Below, piece by piece: positions 1 through 11,312 of a stretch of DNA of 64,000 nt. The translations under genes were made by a program, and so were the position numbers. The notes under the pieces were generated by a model that did not search any database, was not told where the DNA came from, and saw only the letters and a program-made list of their open reading frames with translations. Within the stretch, counting starts at the first letter, position 1, and each line of letters starts with the position of its first letter. This stretch comes from Meconema thalassinum (taxonomy: Eukaryota > Arthropoda > Insecta > Orthoptera > Tettigoniidae): positions 1,215,610,609 through 1,215,674,608 of the forward strand of contig OX336388.2 of NCBI GenBank assembly GCA_946902985.2, in the 5' to 3' direction.

Positions 1-741
1 GGTTGGGGTAGTGAACATGTTGTACTGTAGCCTATAAGACTAGCATAAGTATAGTTGCATGTGCCCTTATATACTTTGTGACCTTGTAGTTTACTCTTTT
101 CGCAAAATCTAAAATAAAAATAAAATGAAATGTAAAATCTAAAATCTAAAAACTAAAATCTAAAAATAAAAATCTAAAATGTAAAATATAAAAATTAAAA
201 ATCTTACATGCATTAATTTAAATCTGTAAACGAGGTTTCTGTAGGTTAGGTTAGGTAAGGTAATGTTAGGTTAGGTTAGGTTAGGTAAAGTTAGGTTAGA
301 TTAGGTTATAACTAAGTTTATTATTTGTGCTCTTACATTTGCTCTCACTTTTTTGCTCTTACTTTTTGCTCTTACTTTTTGCTCGCACTTTTTTTTGCTC
401 TCACTTTTTGCTAGCACTTTTTGCTCTACATTTGCTCACAGTTTGAAGTTAGGTTATGTTAGGCTAGGTTTGGTGAAGTTAGGTTAGGTTAGGTTAGGTG
501 AAGTTAGGTTAGGTTATAACTAAGTTTATTATTTTTGCTCTCACATTTGCTCTCACTTTTTTGCTCACACTTTTTGCTCATACTTTTTTTGCTCGCACTT
601 TTAAGTTAGGTTAGGTTAAGTTAGGTTAGGTTTGGTTCATGCCATATGTGTAAGTGGTTGTGTGCAGTGGCCATTTTGTGTATTAGCCCTGTGCTAAAAA
701 TTAATTAAATATTAACGGTTATAATAAATAAATAATTGTAC
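1..741. repeat. TTAGG-like and TTTTGCTC simple-sequence region
   Basis: Blocks of GGTTAGGTTA (about 241-305, 445-515, 604-632) alternate with a degenerate pyrimidine repeat of the form TTTTGCTC(T/A)CAC (about 327-435 and 530-600) and an AAAATCTAAAATC run (about 105-200). TTAGG is the usual insect telomere unit, but here the runs are short and interrupted, so this is interstitial simple sequence. No gene is visible. At 666-690 a CCATTTTGTGTATTAGCCC motif recurs at 10057 and 10116. Confidence 0.75.
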
Positions 742-3716
742 TGTGCCCGCTTCTCCAATGGGACAGGCGATCACCCGGCTAGCACCCCGGCCCCATTAGA
801 AGAAACAGCCAAGGGAGTGGGTACAAAAAAAATTAGGGCATGAATCTTGGTTCATACAGACAAGACTATGAGAAAAGCTCCAGTGAGCTAGAGACAAAGG
901 GTCTCGGGTCGTTTACGGGTTGGGATGGTAAATAGACTGAACCAGGATTCACAAGCAAAACCCTAACTTGAATTGACAAACAGAAAAGAAAGTAAAAGCC
1001 CTCGTAAAATCACATCTGCTCCTTTATTGGCCAAAGGATAAATAAGTATGCAACCTGCCTATCACGCACGAGTATAATGTTATGGTGGGACAAAGTCCGG
1101 AAAAGAAATAAAGTTCATAGTCCCTAAACAAAGAAAAGAAAATTACGCTTATTCAAACTCGTGGGTGTCCTCTCTTAAAGTTCCGACAGGGAGATCGTCT
1201 TTCAAAAAGCTAAATTAACCATAATTTATCGGTGCACACGCATGTAAACATCACTAGCCCAATCAACATAAAGTTCACCTGCGGCAAAAAAAAACTCTTA
1301 AGAAAATATCGAATGTCTATATAAATTACAACTGTCTACCCTTATACAGTATTGGACGGATCTCCTCTATCGAACTGCAAATGAATAATTAAAGAGCATC
1401 ATGTTACATCAAATAGCACACAAACATCGACTCAGCTTCACATAAGATGACATTTCAACAATTAATTATAGCCTATCATAAATTATTAACACACCCAGAT
1501 TGTGCTTACATATTTACACTACAAATTCTTATTATTATTATTAATTTATCTTCCTCTTTCCAACAACCTAGATCCACATGGTCATATTTGTCCTTGTAAT
1601 TAAATTATAGCATTGTCAAATGTTTATGAAAGGTTAAGAACCTCGCAATAAGGCGCCCTAGCGTATTTCATACTCACATAACCAACATTTAATCGTAACC
1701 CTTCCGCCGAACACTCTGTGTGAAGATCCAAACAACCTGACTGTCGAGCGCACCATCAATTACACCCCTGCGCTATTCAATACAACTCATCAATGAACGT
1801 GGCACGTTCGTCAAGAGGACCCTGTCCTTACAACTACAATTCCACGGACATCCGTCGCCCCGTGAATAATCTCGTCACATTTTGACGGAAAAATACCATA
1901 TCTAATTACCACATAATTATCACATAAACTTTACACAACATCATTACAAAATAAATCAGGCATTATCAGCATGTGTCAAGAACCCACACTAACAGAGCGT
2001 ATCAACTTTATCGGGACCACGAGGTCGTATGATAATATGGCATCCTATCCAAGGAACCTTATCCGGCAATCTTCAACCATATTCATTGCTATAAAAAAAA
2101 ATCTGTTCATTCCGTGACAAACCTTTCAGAATAGAATTCGAATAATGACCTCTGAAATCGACGTGCTAGGATCTCCCAGCAAAATGGGCATCTCTTATTA
2201 TGGTTACCCAATTTCAAATTATTATTATTATTATGACTCAGAGACTAAATACATGTCTTACTCCTACCATTGATGCTGTAAATTTATATAGGCCAAATGA
2301 CCCGAGAAGAAAGACAAAAAAACATCTGCACGACCCTATGAAAAGAAAAAAAATGATGCTCTTATTCAATCTGGAATAAATTATTATAAAGGGCGTTAAG
2401 TTACACGATCTCAGGTTATCTCATGGCATGGCTATTCGAGGTAGAAGTTCTCTTCTTTCTGATGAACAAGGATGGAAAGGAAACGTCTTACTTTATATCT
2501 GGCGTCCTCGGAAATCCATGGCGTCGGCGTCGTCATCGTCGGCGGCGTCAGGGCGGCGGCGTCCCTCCAGCGTCCCCGCGATGTGGTCTCCCAGCGTACT
2601 GGTAGAGGTATCCGCCTCTGGCAACTCCCGATCTCCTGGCGACGCCCATGTCTGCCCACAGGTTGTCCCCCGTCACCTTCATCAGCGCCGTGGATCGACG
2701 TCCCAACCATGGTCCACTCGTCCACCTCGTTGAGACCGTTCACCCCATTATGGCCCCTTAGCAGTTCAGTGCAGCATAATTCGCGTGTTAATATGCATGT
2801 TGATGCCCAGAATATGTGAGTCCATGGCTAATAAGTTCATGCTGCCGTGCGGCAATATACACCTCACTATATCAGAGCACATTTATGCTCGCACACTAAA
2901 GCGTCTAGTTCCTGGTTCACTTGAGTCATATGTTTTCACTTCCTTTAGCCCGGTGACACACTTCCTTCCACGAGGAGCTATTTCGAGCTGGCCTTGACCG
3001 ACATATCAAGTTGCCTGCGGCCCGTAGTCTTCCAACCCAAGCTTAAAGTAGATGTGGCCTCCCTTACTGCGTTTTCACAACGTGTCTTAAAACGCCGTAC
3101 TGCTATGCTATTTCCGAATGAATGTCAGTTAAAATATAGGGCCTCGCGATAATGTTTCGCCTCGACTATCCTTATATAGTTCTTCCCCTGATACTCGTAA
3201 ATTTAAACACCTCCTGGTATCAATCTTTAATGAACATAAATTGTCGGCATAAACGGACTTCCTTTATCAGTTCTAACTGTTCCCTCACATACTAGCAGGT
3301 CCGATATCGCCTAGAAATTCACACTGTTCGACAAACAAACTGACATGCTTCACTGAAAAAAAAACTCACTGGCAATATATGCACGCTAGTTTCAGGCTTC
3401 ATGGCCTGCTGGTTACTCACAAAAACCATTCAAGTTCCCGATGTAAAATCACTGTCTACATGACATGGGCTAATCTTCCGTGCTCCGCTGTGTGACATTC
3501 TCGTCCACGCACTACTGACTCACATACTGCTGATTCACATACTAAACATTCCGGAACTCCGTCCTTCTTCGAGAAAAAGAAAGTGGGAGGGGTTGGAACC
3601 TTCTGGAGCATTCCCCTGCTCTCGCCGCGTCATGCCATGACGTCATACTGACTCTCCTAGTTCCTTCATCTTCTGTCATCCGGGGCTGGTAATTGACCCT
3701 GACTGGATCGGTCACA
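742..3716 (-). repeat. E1 3' LTR (2975 bp)
   Basis: Direct repeat of 6968-9940, starting TGTGCCCGC and ending GGTCACA. On the element's coding (minus) strand this is the 3' LTR. Unusually long for a gypsy-type LTR. It includes a GC-rich patch (about 2510-2720) whose six-frame ORFs occur identically in both LTRs and look like chance. Confidence 0.92.
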
Positions 3717-3727
3717 TCTCTCCCGCG
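3717..3727 (-). promoter_or_regulatory. E1 polypurine tract candidate
   Basis: Immediately inside the 3' LTR the minus strand reads GCCGCGGGAGA before the LTR's TGTGACC. The position fits the plus-strand primer tract, though the tract is short. Confidence 0.5.
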
Positions 3728-3819
3728 GCCTTCAAAATATAAGCGGTGGGAACATAGCTTATGTTTTTCCTCAAGTGATGCATGTGAACGATCTTTTTCA
3801 GTCATCTCCTCAATGCTGA

Positions 3820-4635
3820 CTAACGGGCTTGCCGGTGATACTTCCGCAGATTCTCAGCATTGAAATTCCCAACAAGTGCATTCGTGACGTTGTCAACCAC
3901 CCTATAGCAATTGTTGTCCATCACTCTGGCAACCCTATGGGGTCCCGAAAATGGGCGCGCAAATTTCCCATACACTCTGAGTGGTAAGTTTGATGACGTG
4001 GGTTTTCGAATCAGCACTAGGTCATTGACTCGAAGTGGCTCGCGAAAACGGCGGCCAGCCTTCCTTCTCTCCCGTTTCTGCGCCTGTAGCTGCATCCTCT
4101 CCCGAGCCAGTTCGTTTCTCCTTTGCACCGACGGCTCAATCTCTGGGGGTGCCTGTATAACAGCATGCCAAGGTCTACTCGGTTTTCGTCCATGGTGCAG
4201 AAGGCAAGGAATTTGTCTGGTACTCTCATGTGTTGTAGAATTCAAGCAACGTTCAATTATGGGTACCACTTCCATCCATCGATGATGCTGTTCATGACAG
4301 TAAATCCGGCAGTACTTTCCAATCTCCGCATTTACTCTTTCAACAGGATTTCCTTCTGGGTATCTTATGGAGCTCAAGATATGCCTTATGCCGAGTCGTG
4401 CCATAGCTTCTTGAAATTCAGCGCTCGTAAACTGCGTTCCGTGATCGCTCAGAAGGAACTCTGGCTTCCCTGCAGTTGGAATCACGCCGGTCTCAATCCT
4501 GCGAATCACGTATCGGGATGTTGCCTTCTGGATAGGGTGCAACATGACTAATTTGGTAAACACATCCATCGTCACCAAGATGTATTGGTTACCCCTGGTG
4601 GACCTCGGAAGGGGGCCATACAGGTCCGTAGCCAT
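3820..4635 (-). CDS. E1 integrase, catalytic core and C-terminal part only
   Basis: A 271-aa frame with a retroviral-type DDE integrase core: first Asp in ATDLYGPLP near residue 3, second Asp in LLSDHGTQFTS near residue 63, Glu in GNPVERVNAEIG near residue 98. All three catalytic residues are present. The end (SGPHRVARVMDNNCYRVVD) resembles the GPY/F module. The N-terminal HHCC zinc domain, and all of PR-RT-RNase H, are missing. The frame is open upstream of the listed ATG, through the last codons of gag in another frame, and reads plausible integrase residues there (PTRPNELMATDLYGPL). So the ATG may not be a true start, and a deletion junction probably lies in the gag 3' end. It would join viral DNA ends to host DNA if made as part of a polyprotein. 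Confidence 0.85.
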   Translation of the reverse strand: MATDLYGPLPRSTRGNQYILVTMDVFTKLVMLHPIQKATSRYVIRRIETGVIPTAGKPEFLLSDHGTQFTSAEFQEAMARLGIRHILSSIRYPEGNPVERVNAEIGKYCRIYCHEQHHRWMEVVPIIERCLNSTTHESTRQIPCLLHHGRKPSRPWHAVIQAPPEIEPSVQRRNELARERMQLQAQKRERRKAGRRFREPLRVNDLVLIRKPTSSNLPLRVYGKFARPFSGPHRVARVMDNNCYRVVDNVTNALVGNFNAENLRKYHRQAR

Positions 4636-4639
4636 TAAT

Positions 4640-6673
4640 TCATTCGGACGAGTCGGTATCCTGAAATATCTCTTGAATTTCTATCAGTTCGGGAGGACCA
4701 AGGTTTGAGGAATTTCTTAATTTGAAGTTTTTTTTTTGTTGATCTGACCGACCATATTCCTGGCTCTCTCGATGTCTTTCCGTATAGCTCGGCCGCGATC
4801 CCTGCGAACGAGAATCCCTATAGGCATTCTGTCTTTGATAATATTGATTTGACTGCCTTCGTTGATATTCACCATATCGTCCCTTCGTATTGTTGAATCG
4901 GGATCTCCTACGTTCTTCATACGGTTTATTCCTCCATCTGGGTCGCTCGTCTGTTCCACTGTAGCTCCTATCTCGGCTCCGATAGTACCCCGTGTCCCTT
5001 GGCCTGTCCGTCTCCCGCGGCGTTCGCTCTTCCGTCTGCGCAATTTTGTCAATCACGACCGTGTTCACATCTCTATTTTCCTGTCGTCCGGACCTCGCCT
5101 GTAACTGTGCGCTAGTGTGGTCCAGTTTTCGAAGAATCTCTTCACATCCCTCTAAAGTCTCGGCTCCTGACGCTATTACACTCTTCTGGACCTCTACAGG
5201 TAACTGTCGAATAATAGCTTGGACCAATTCGTCCTCCGGCACTGGTGGAGTCAAATACTGCAGCCTGGCGAGTTGCGACGCGAAGTACCCCGCGTACCTA
5301 GTCGGATTGGATGTCGCATACCGTTTAGCGTATAGTTCCGCCCGTATGTTCAATTGTTCTTCAGGGCTCCAAAAACGTTTGATTAATAATCGTTCGAACT
5401 CGTCCGTGCTCGTGAACGTGTATCGAAATGCGCGAAACCAAGTTAATGCCGTCGATTCCAGGGACCTCTCAATAACTCTTAGTTCCCTCTCACGTGGTAT
5501 CTTATTTTCCGCCATGTATTCACGGACCTCCCTCATAAATTCGATAGGTGTGACGTTATTAGTCCCATTGTTCCCCGAGAATTTCCTCGGCTGGTGGTCT
5601 ATACTTCTAATGATAGTTAGGTGTCCCGCGGGATTTGTACTCCGTATTCTCGGCGTTGCATCTACCTCACCCGCCTTTCTAGAAAATGGGGCGTTTTCAC
5701 TTTCCGTCCCGTTAAGATGTGGCGTGGTTTCAATTTCGGACCATCTAACCCTTTCTGACTCCGATTTGTCTTTTATCTGCGTCATTTCCGCCTCTAAGTT
5801 GCCTAATCGAGTGAGCTGCCTTCCCTGTTGAATAATGATCTTCTCCTCCAACTCAACAATGGAAGTGTGGATAGATTCTCTCACATGTTCGATTAATGTC
5901 GTTTGTGAATGAGTGATTTTCCTGTCATACGTGTCCTGGAATGATTCAACCTGTATCTGCATGTTTTTCACGTCCTTCGCAACCTCTTCTTTCCAACCTG
6001 ACACGTCCTGTTTCAACTTATCCAGGGTTTCCTCGCTAGACTGACCAATTTGCTCAATTTTTGCCGTCAAATCTTGTCCCATGCATTTAATATTACTGTT
6101 CAACTTCTCCTCAAGTCCTTCAATATTCCCCCGAAGCGAACTCTGAGTATCCCTGATTTGCCGTGCCATAGAATCTTTGAGCTCCGCGGTGAGCACTTGG
6201 AATGTAGTTTCTACCTTTTTATCGAGTAGATTAATCTTATTGTCTATAGCCTTTCCTGATAGCCTAAGATTACGTTCTACAGCATCAATGTTTTTCTGCA
6301 AATGAGATTCTAAACTCTTAAGATTAGATCCCATGACTTCTAATAAGTCGGTTCTGAGACCATCGACTTTATCACTAACATCCTTTTTTATTCCTGCTAC
6401 CTGAATACCGACACCCTCTTGTGTCCTCTGTACCTCTGCTACCTGAATGCCGACACTCTCTTGTGTCCTCTGTACCTCTGCTACCTGAATGCCGACACTC
6501 TCTTGTGCCGTCCATAAGCGATCCATATCGCTCTTCATGTTTGTTTTAATTGACCCAACACTATCCTTAACATTATTAATTTCAGTGGTTAGACCAGTTA
6601 ATCCAACTTGGATTTGTTTTAATATATCAGCAATATTTTCTGTGGTTACTACTTGTGACATCTTACAATACAA
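4640..6673 (-). CDS. gag: E1 gag-like protein with long coiled coil
   Basis: A 677-aa frame beginning MYCKMSQVVTTENIADILKQ. Residues about 10-310 are predicted coiled coil by heptad pattern, with a near-perfect 14-aa repeat (TQESVGIQVAEVQR) three times at about 55-100. Residues about 370-520 match the retrotransposon Gag capsid pattern (IEFMREVREYM, TALTWFRAFRYTFTSTDEFE, LLIKRFWSPEEQ, Y..SQLARLQYL). The tail (about 550-660) is Arg-rich and presumably binds RNA; no CCHC zinc knuckle is seen. It ends with TGA at 4640-4642. The last codons overlap the integrase frame, consistent with a deletion fusing gag to pol. It starts just inside the 5' LTR and primer site. The intact length suggests selection on Gag or a very recent origin. 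Confidence 0.85.
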   Translation of the reverse strand: MYCKMSQVVTTENIADILKQIQVGLTGLTTEINNVKDSVGSIKTNMKSDMDRLWTAQESVGIQVAEVQRTQESVGIQVAEVQRTQEGVGIQVAGIKKDVSDKVDGLRTDLLEVMGSNLKSLESHLQKNIDAVERNLRLSGKAIDNKINLLDKKVETTFQVLTAELKDSMARQIRDTQSSLRGNIEGLEEKLNSNIKCMGQDLTAKIEQIGQSSEETLDKLKQDVSGWKEEVAKDVKNMQIQVESFQDTYDRKITHSQTTLIEHVRESIHTSIVELEEKIIIQQGRQLTRLGNLEAEMTQIKDKSESERVRWSEIETTPHLNGTESENAPFSRKAGEVDATPRIRSTNPAGHLTIIRSIDHQPRKFSGNNGTNNVTPIEFMREVREYMAENKIPRERELRVIERSLESTALTWFRAFRYTFTSTDEFERLLIKRFWSPEEQLNIRAELYAKRYATSNPTRYAGYFASQLARLQYLTPPVPEDELVQAIIRQLPVEVQKSVIASGAETLEGCEEILRKLDHTSAQLQARSGRQENRDVNTVVIDKIAQTEERTPRETDRPRDTGYYRSRDRSYSGTDERPRWRNKPYEERRRSRFNNTKGRYGEYQRRQSNQYYQRQNAYRDSRSQGSRPSYTERHRESQEYGRSDQQKKNFKLRNSSNLGPPELIEIQEIFQDTDSSE

Positions 6674-6940
6674 CTTAAATATAGGGGCCTACATGGGAAT
6701 GTAGGTCGTCGAGTATAGCCATAACCTGAGATCGTGTACCAACCCTGTCAAATGGTTCACTAAAGGCTCAGTGTGATACGAGGTTAATTTTACACAAGAA
6801 TTACACATGGCAAGTATCGCGCTCCCATCAAAGGCACGAATCTGACCACACAGTATACTCCCATCACCACAACAAATGATTGAGTACAAAAAAAACATGC
6901 CCATGACGGAAACGAAACACACCATCGTCGTCGAGCCCAA

Positions 6941-6956
6941 CACGTTGGCGGCGCCA
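6941..6956 (-). promoter_or_regulatory. E1 primer binding site, tRNA-Lys type
   Basis: The minus strand reads TGGCGCCGCCAACGTG eleven bases inside the 5' LTR. It differs from the complement of the common tRNA-Lys 3' end (TGGCGCCCAACGTG) by an insertion of about two bases. This fixes the transcription direction as minus. Confidence 0.7.
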
Positions 6957-6967
6957 CTTCCCCCCCC

Positions 6968-9940
6968 TGTGCCCGCTTCTCCAATGGGACAGGCGATCAC
7001 CCGGCTAGCACCCCGGCCCCATTAGAAGAAACAGCCAAGGGAGTGGGTACAAAAAAAATTAGGGCATGAATCTTGGTTCATACAGACAAGACTATGAGAA
7101 AAGCTCCAGTGAGCTAGAGACAAAGGGTCTCGGGTCGTTTACGGGTTGGGATGGTAAATAGACTGAACCAGGATTCACAAGCAAAACCCTAACTTGAATT
7201 GACAAACAGAAAAGAAAGTAAAAGCCCTCGTAAAATCACATCTGCTCCTTTATTGGCCAAAGGATAAATAAGTATGCAACCTGCCTATCACGCACGAGTA
7301 TAATGTTATGGTGGGACAAAGTCCGGAAAAGAAATAAAGTTCATAGTCCCTAAACAAAGAAAAGAAAATTACGCTTATTCAAACTCGTGGGTGTCCTCTC
7401 TTAAAGTTCCGACAGGGAGATCGTCTTTCAAAAAGCTAAATTAACCATAATTTATCGGTGCACACGCATGTAAACATCACTAGCCCAATCAACATAAAGT
7501 TCACCTGCGGCAAAAAAAACTCTTAAGAAAATATCGAATGTCTATATAAATTACAACTGTCTACCCTTATACAGTATTGGACGGATCTCCTCTATCGAAC
7601 TGCAAATGAATAATTAAAGAGCATCATGTTACATCAAATAGCACACAAACATCGACTCAGCTTCACATAAGATGACATTTCAACAATTAATTATAGCCTA
7701 TCATAAATTATTAACACACCCAGATTGTGCTTACATATTTACACTACAAATTCTTATTATTATTATTAATTTATCTTCCTCTTTCCAACAACCTAGATCC
7801 ACATGGTCATATTTGTCCTTGTAATTAAATTATAGCATTGTCAAATGTTTATGAAAGGTTAAGAACCTCGCAATAAGGCGCCCTAGCGTATTTCATACTC
7901 ACATAACCAACATTTAATCGTAACCCTTCCGCCGAACACTCTGTGTGAAGATCCAAACAACCTGACTGTCGAGCGCACCATCAATTACACCCCTGCGCTA
8001 TTCAATACAACTCATCAATGAACGTGGCACGTTCGTCAAGAGGACCCTGTCCTTACAACTACAATTCCACGGACATCCGTCGCCCCGTGAATAATCTCGT
8101 CACATTTTGACGGAAAAATACCATATCTAATTACCACATAATTATCACATAAACTTTACACAACATCATTACAAAATAAATCAGGCATTATCAGCATGTG
8201 TCAAGAACCCACACTAACAGAGCGTATCAACTTTATCGGGACCACGAGGTCGTATGATAATATGGCATCCTATCCAAGGAACCTTATCCGGCAATCTTCA
8301 ACCATATTCATTGCTATAAAAAAAATCTGTTCATTCCGTGACAAACCTTTCAGAATAGAATTCGAATAATGACCTCTGAAATCGACGTGCTAGGATCTCC
8401 CAGCAAAATGGGCATCTCTTATTATGGTTACCCAATTTCAAATTATTATTATTATTATGACTCAGAGACTAAATACATGTCTTACTCCTACCATTGATGC
8501 TGTAAATTTATATAGGCCAAATGACCCGAGAAGAAAGACAAAAAAACATCTGCACGACCCTATGAAAAGAAAAAAAATGATGCTCTTATTCAATCTGGAA
8601 TAAATTATTATAAAGGGCGTTAAGTTACACGATCTCAGGTTATCTCATGGCATGGCTATTCGAGGTAGAAGTTCTCTTCTTTCTGATGAACAAGGATGGA
8701 AAGGAAACGTCTTACTTTATATCTGGCGTCCTCGGAAATCCATGGCGTCGGCGTCGTCATCGTCGGCGGCGTCAGGGCGGCGGCGTCCCTCCAGCGTCCC
8801 CGCGATGTGGTCTCCCAGCGTACTGGTAGAGGTATCCGCCTCTGGCAACTCCCGATCTCCTGGCGACGCCCATGTCTGCCCACAGGTTGTCCCCCGTCAC
8901 CTTCATCAGCGCCGTGGATCGACGTCCCAACCATGGTCCACTCGTCCACCTCGTTGAGACCGTTCACCCCATTATGGCCCCTTAGCAGTTCAGTGCAGCA
9001 TAATTCGCGTGTTAATATGCATGTTGATGCCCAGAATATGTGAGTCCATGGCTAATAAGTTCATGCTGCCGTGCGGCAATATACACCTCACTATATCAGA
9101 GCACATTTATGCTCGCACACTAAAGCGTCTAGTTCCTGGTTCACTTGAGTCATATGTTTTCACTTCCTTTAGCCCGGTGACACACTTCCTTCCACGAGGA
9201 GCTATTTCGAGCTGGCCTTGACCGACATATCAAGTTGCCTGCGGCCCGTAGTCTTCCAACCCAAGCTTAAAGTAGATGTGGCCTCCCTTACTGCGTTTTC
9301 ACAACGTGTCTTAAAACGCCGTACTGCTATGCTATTTCCGAATGAATGTCAGTTAAAATATAGGGCCTCGCGATAATGTTTCGCCTCGACTATCCTTATA
9401 TAGTTCTTCCCCTGATACTCGTAAATTTAAACACCTCCTGGTATCAATCTTTAATGAACATAAATTGTCGGCATAAACGGACTTCCTTTATCAGTTCTAA
9501 CTGTTCCCTCACATACTAGCAGGTCCGATATCGCCTAGAAATTCACACTGTTCGACAAACAAACTGACATGCTTCACTGAAAAAAAAACTCACTGGCAAT
9601 ATATGCACGCTAGTTTCAGGCTTCATGGCCTGCTGGTTACTCACAAAAACCATTCAAGTTCCCGATGTAAAATCACTGTCTACATGACATGGGCTAATCT
9701 TCCGTGCTCCGCTGTGTGACATTCTCGTCCACGCACTACTGACTCACATACTGCTGATTCACATACTAAACATTCCGGAACTCCGTCCTTCTTCGAGAAA
9801 AAGAAAGTGGGAGGGGTTGGAACCTTCTGGAGCATTCCCCTGCTCTCGCCGCGTCATGCCATGACGTCATACTGACTCTCCTAGTTCCTTCATCTTCTGT
9901 CATCCGGGGCTGGTAATTGACCCTGACTGGATCGGTCACA
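6968..9940 (-). repeat. E1 5' LTR (2973 bp)
   Basis: Direct repeat of 742-3716. On the coding strand this is the 5' LTR and should carry the promoter. Differences seen are one A fewer in each of two A-runs (near 7511 and 8320). Confidence 0.92.
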
Positions 9941-10049
9941 GTACCCTCACAGTTCCGCTAGTCACCACTTTTTTTGGTTGACCTACTAAAGATACTTGCA
10001 CTCAGCTACCCTCTAGCTATGTTAACTGCTGTGCATTGTCTTTGACTGC

Positions 10050-10330
10050 CACTGTTACCAGCCATTTTGCGCATTAGCCCCATTTATACAACCAGCATGG
10101 GGTTGGACTCACGCGGTCTCCATATTGCGCATTAGCCCCTGCGCCAGAACCGGCCTTTTTATCCTACTTGCGCCCTCGGTTACGGGATCGAATCCCACCG
10201 CACTTGTTTGGCATTTATGGGTAGATTTACTGGCACGATAAAGATGCTCTTATTGAGAAAATCCCTGCACCTCGACATCTCCAAAGCCGCAGCAGTTAAA
10301 AGAGACGTTAAACACAGTAAATATCGCATT
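10050..10330 (+). repeat. Degenerate tRNA-derived SINE-like sequence
   Basis: A B-box-like GGATCGAATCCC at 10185-10196 is followed by ATTTACTGGCACGATAAAGA and a tail GCAGTTAAAAGAGACGTTAAA. The second half is clearly related to the better preserved SINE at 37362-37630. The upstream motif GCGCATTAGCCCC occurs twice (about 10067 and 10126). Confidence 0.55.
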
Positions 10331-11094
10331 TGTCAACTTGTTTCATGAATAGTCATCTCCCTAACCTTGAGGTACTGAGAAAAAAAAGAAGCAACACAGA
10401 AATAGCAGGAATACGCTCGTATGTTTGTGTGTGAGACGTGCTACATCACATAAAGTACCGGCAAGGTTGACCTAATTGAATACAAGCGTATTTTACTGAA
10501 CTTAAGGGGAGAGTAATTTGATGACATTTTGGCATCACTCCCTCTCATTATTTGGACCCATATTGAAAGACAAATGTGTTACCGGAGCACTGAATCGTGG
10601 CATAATTTGTTTCTCATCCAGTCATCAGGTATACAATTGTTTAGCATCTTAGTGTCACCCATGTGAATCACGTTCTCACGGCAACAAATTGTCATAGGTA
10701 GTTTTACAACATCATAATCCAATGTGGCACCTGACATACCTGTGAAAAAAAATCCCGGAATCCTTCTTACTACGATGAATACAGTAGCAGGCAGCATCCG
10801 CACACACCGTGATTCCAATTATAACTCTAGAGTATGATTTAACTATTACATAACACAGCTAGGCAGACACTATCCTTTAAACTAATACACAATTACGTTT
10901 CACACTATCGTCCTCGATTAGACTCATGTACTGATCAAACAAATGTATTGTACAATATAAAGCAATTACAGTGACGATACTTATCATGGTGGTAGATTTG
11001 TATAAGACGTCATTACTAAATTTTGCACAAAGTCAGTGAATTCACCTGTTCTTTACTGAACGTGTTGTTTTCAAAATAATTTCGTGTTTCTTTG
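10331..11094. other. No recognisable feature
   Basis: AT-rich sequence with only short, composition-driven ORFs. I see no conserved domain or repeat ends. Confidence 0.5.
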
Positions 11095-11312
11095 AAGAGG
11101 AAAATATGTCGAAACTTTGTATTGAAACCCCACCTCTTATCAAATGGACGGGGAATAATTCATAGACACTTAAATGAGTTAATGGGTTGAACACGATACA
11201 GAGAAGAAAATATGTCGCTATGCTGTATTAAAACACGCCTCTTATCAAATATGAGAGTTTAAATAGAATTCATAGCCACTTGCATTGAGTTAATGGTTTG
11301 AACAAATTACAG
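11095..11312 (+). repeat. Two-copy tandem repeat, about 107 bp
   Basis: AAAATATGTCG, then CTCTTATCAAAT, ATTCATAG and TGAGTTAATGG, recur in the same order at about 11101 and 11207. The copies are roughly 75-80 % alike by eye. Confidence 0.6.

Larger units (their letters stand above)
742..9940 (-). mobile_element. Gypsy-type LTR retrotransposon E1, complete but lacking RT
   Basis: Complete element read on the minus strand, bounded by two TG...CA LTRs of 2975 and 2973 bp and a 4-bp target duplication GTAC (738-741 and 9941-9944). The internal part is only about 3.25 kb and holds a long gag-like ORF followed directly by an integrase core. No protease, reverse transcriptase or RNase H is present. 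A tRNA-Lys-type primer site lies inside the right LTR and a short purine tract inside the left. The LTRs seem to differ only by two 1-base A-run indels, so insertion is recent. A non-autonomous derivative mobilised in trans is the simplest reading. Confidence 0.9.

Noticed and set aside
1..741. A true telomere
   Set aside because: TTAGG runs are short, interrupted and followed by transposons.
2423..2997. Overlapping ORFs on both strands, repeated at 8647-9221
   Set aside because: They lie in the two copies of the E1 LTR, overlap each other on both strands in a GC-rich patch, and have no domain.
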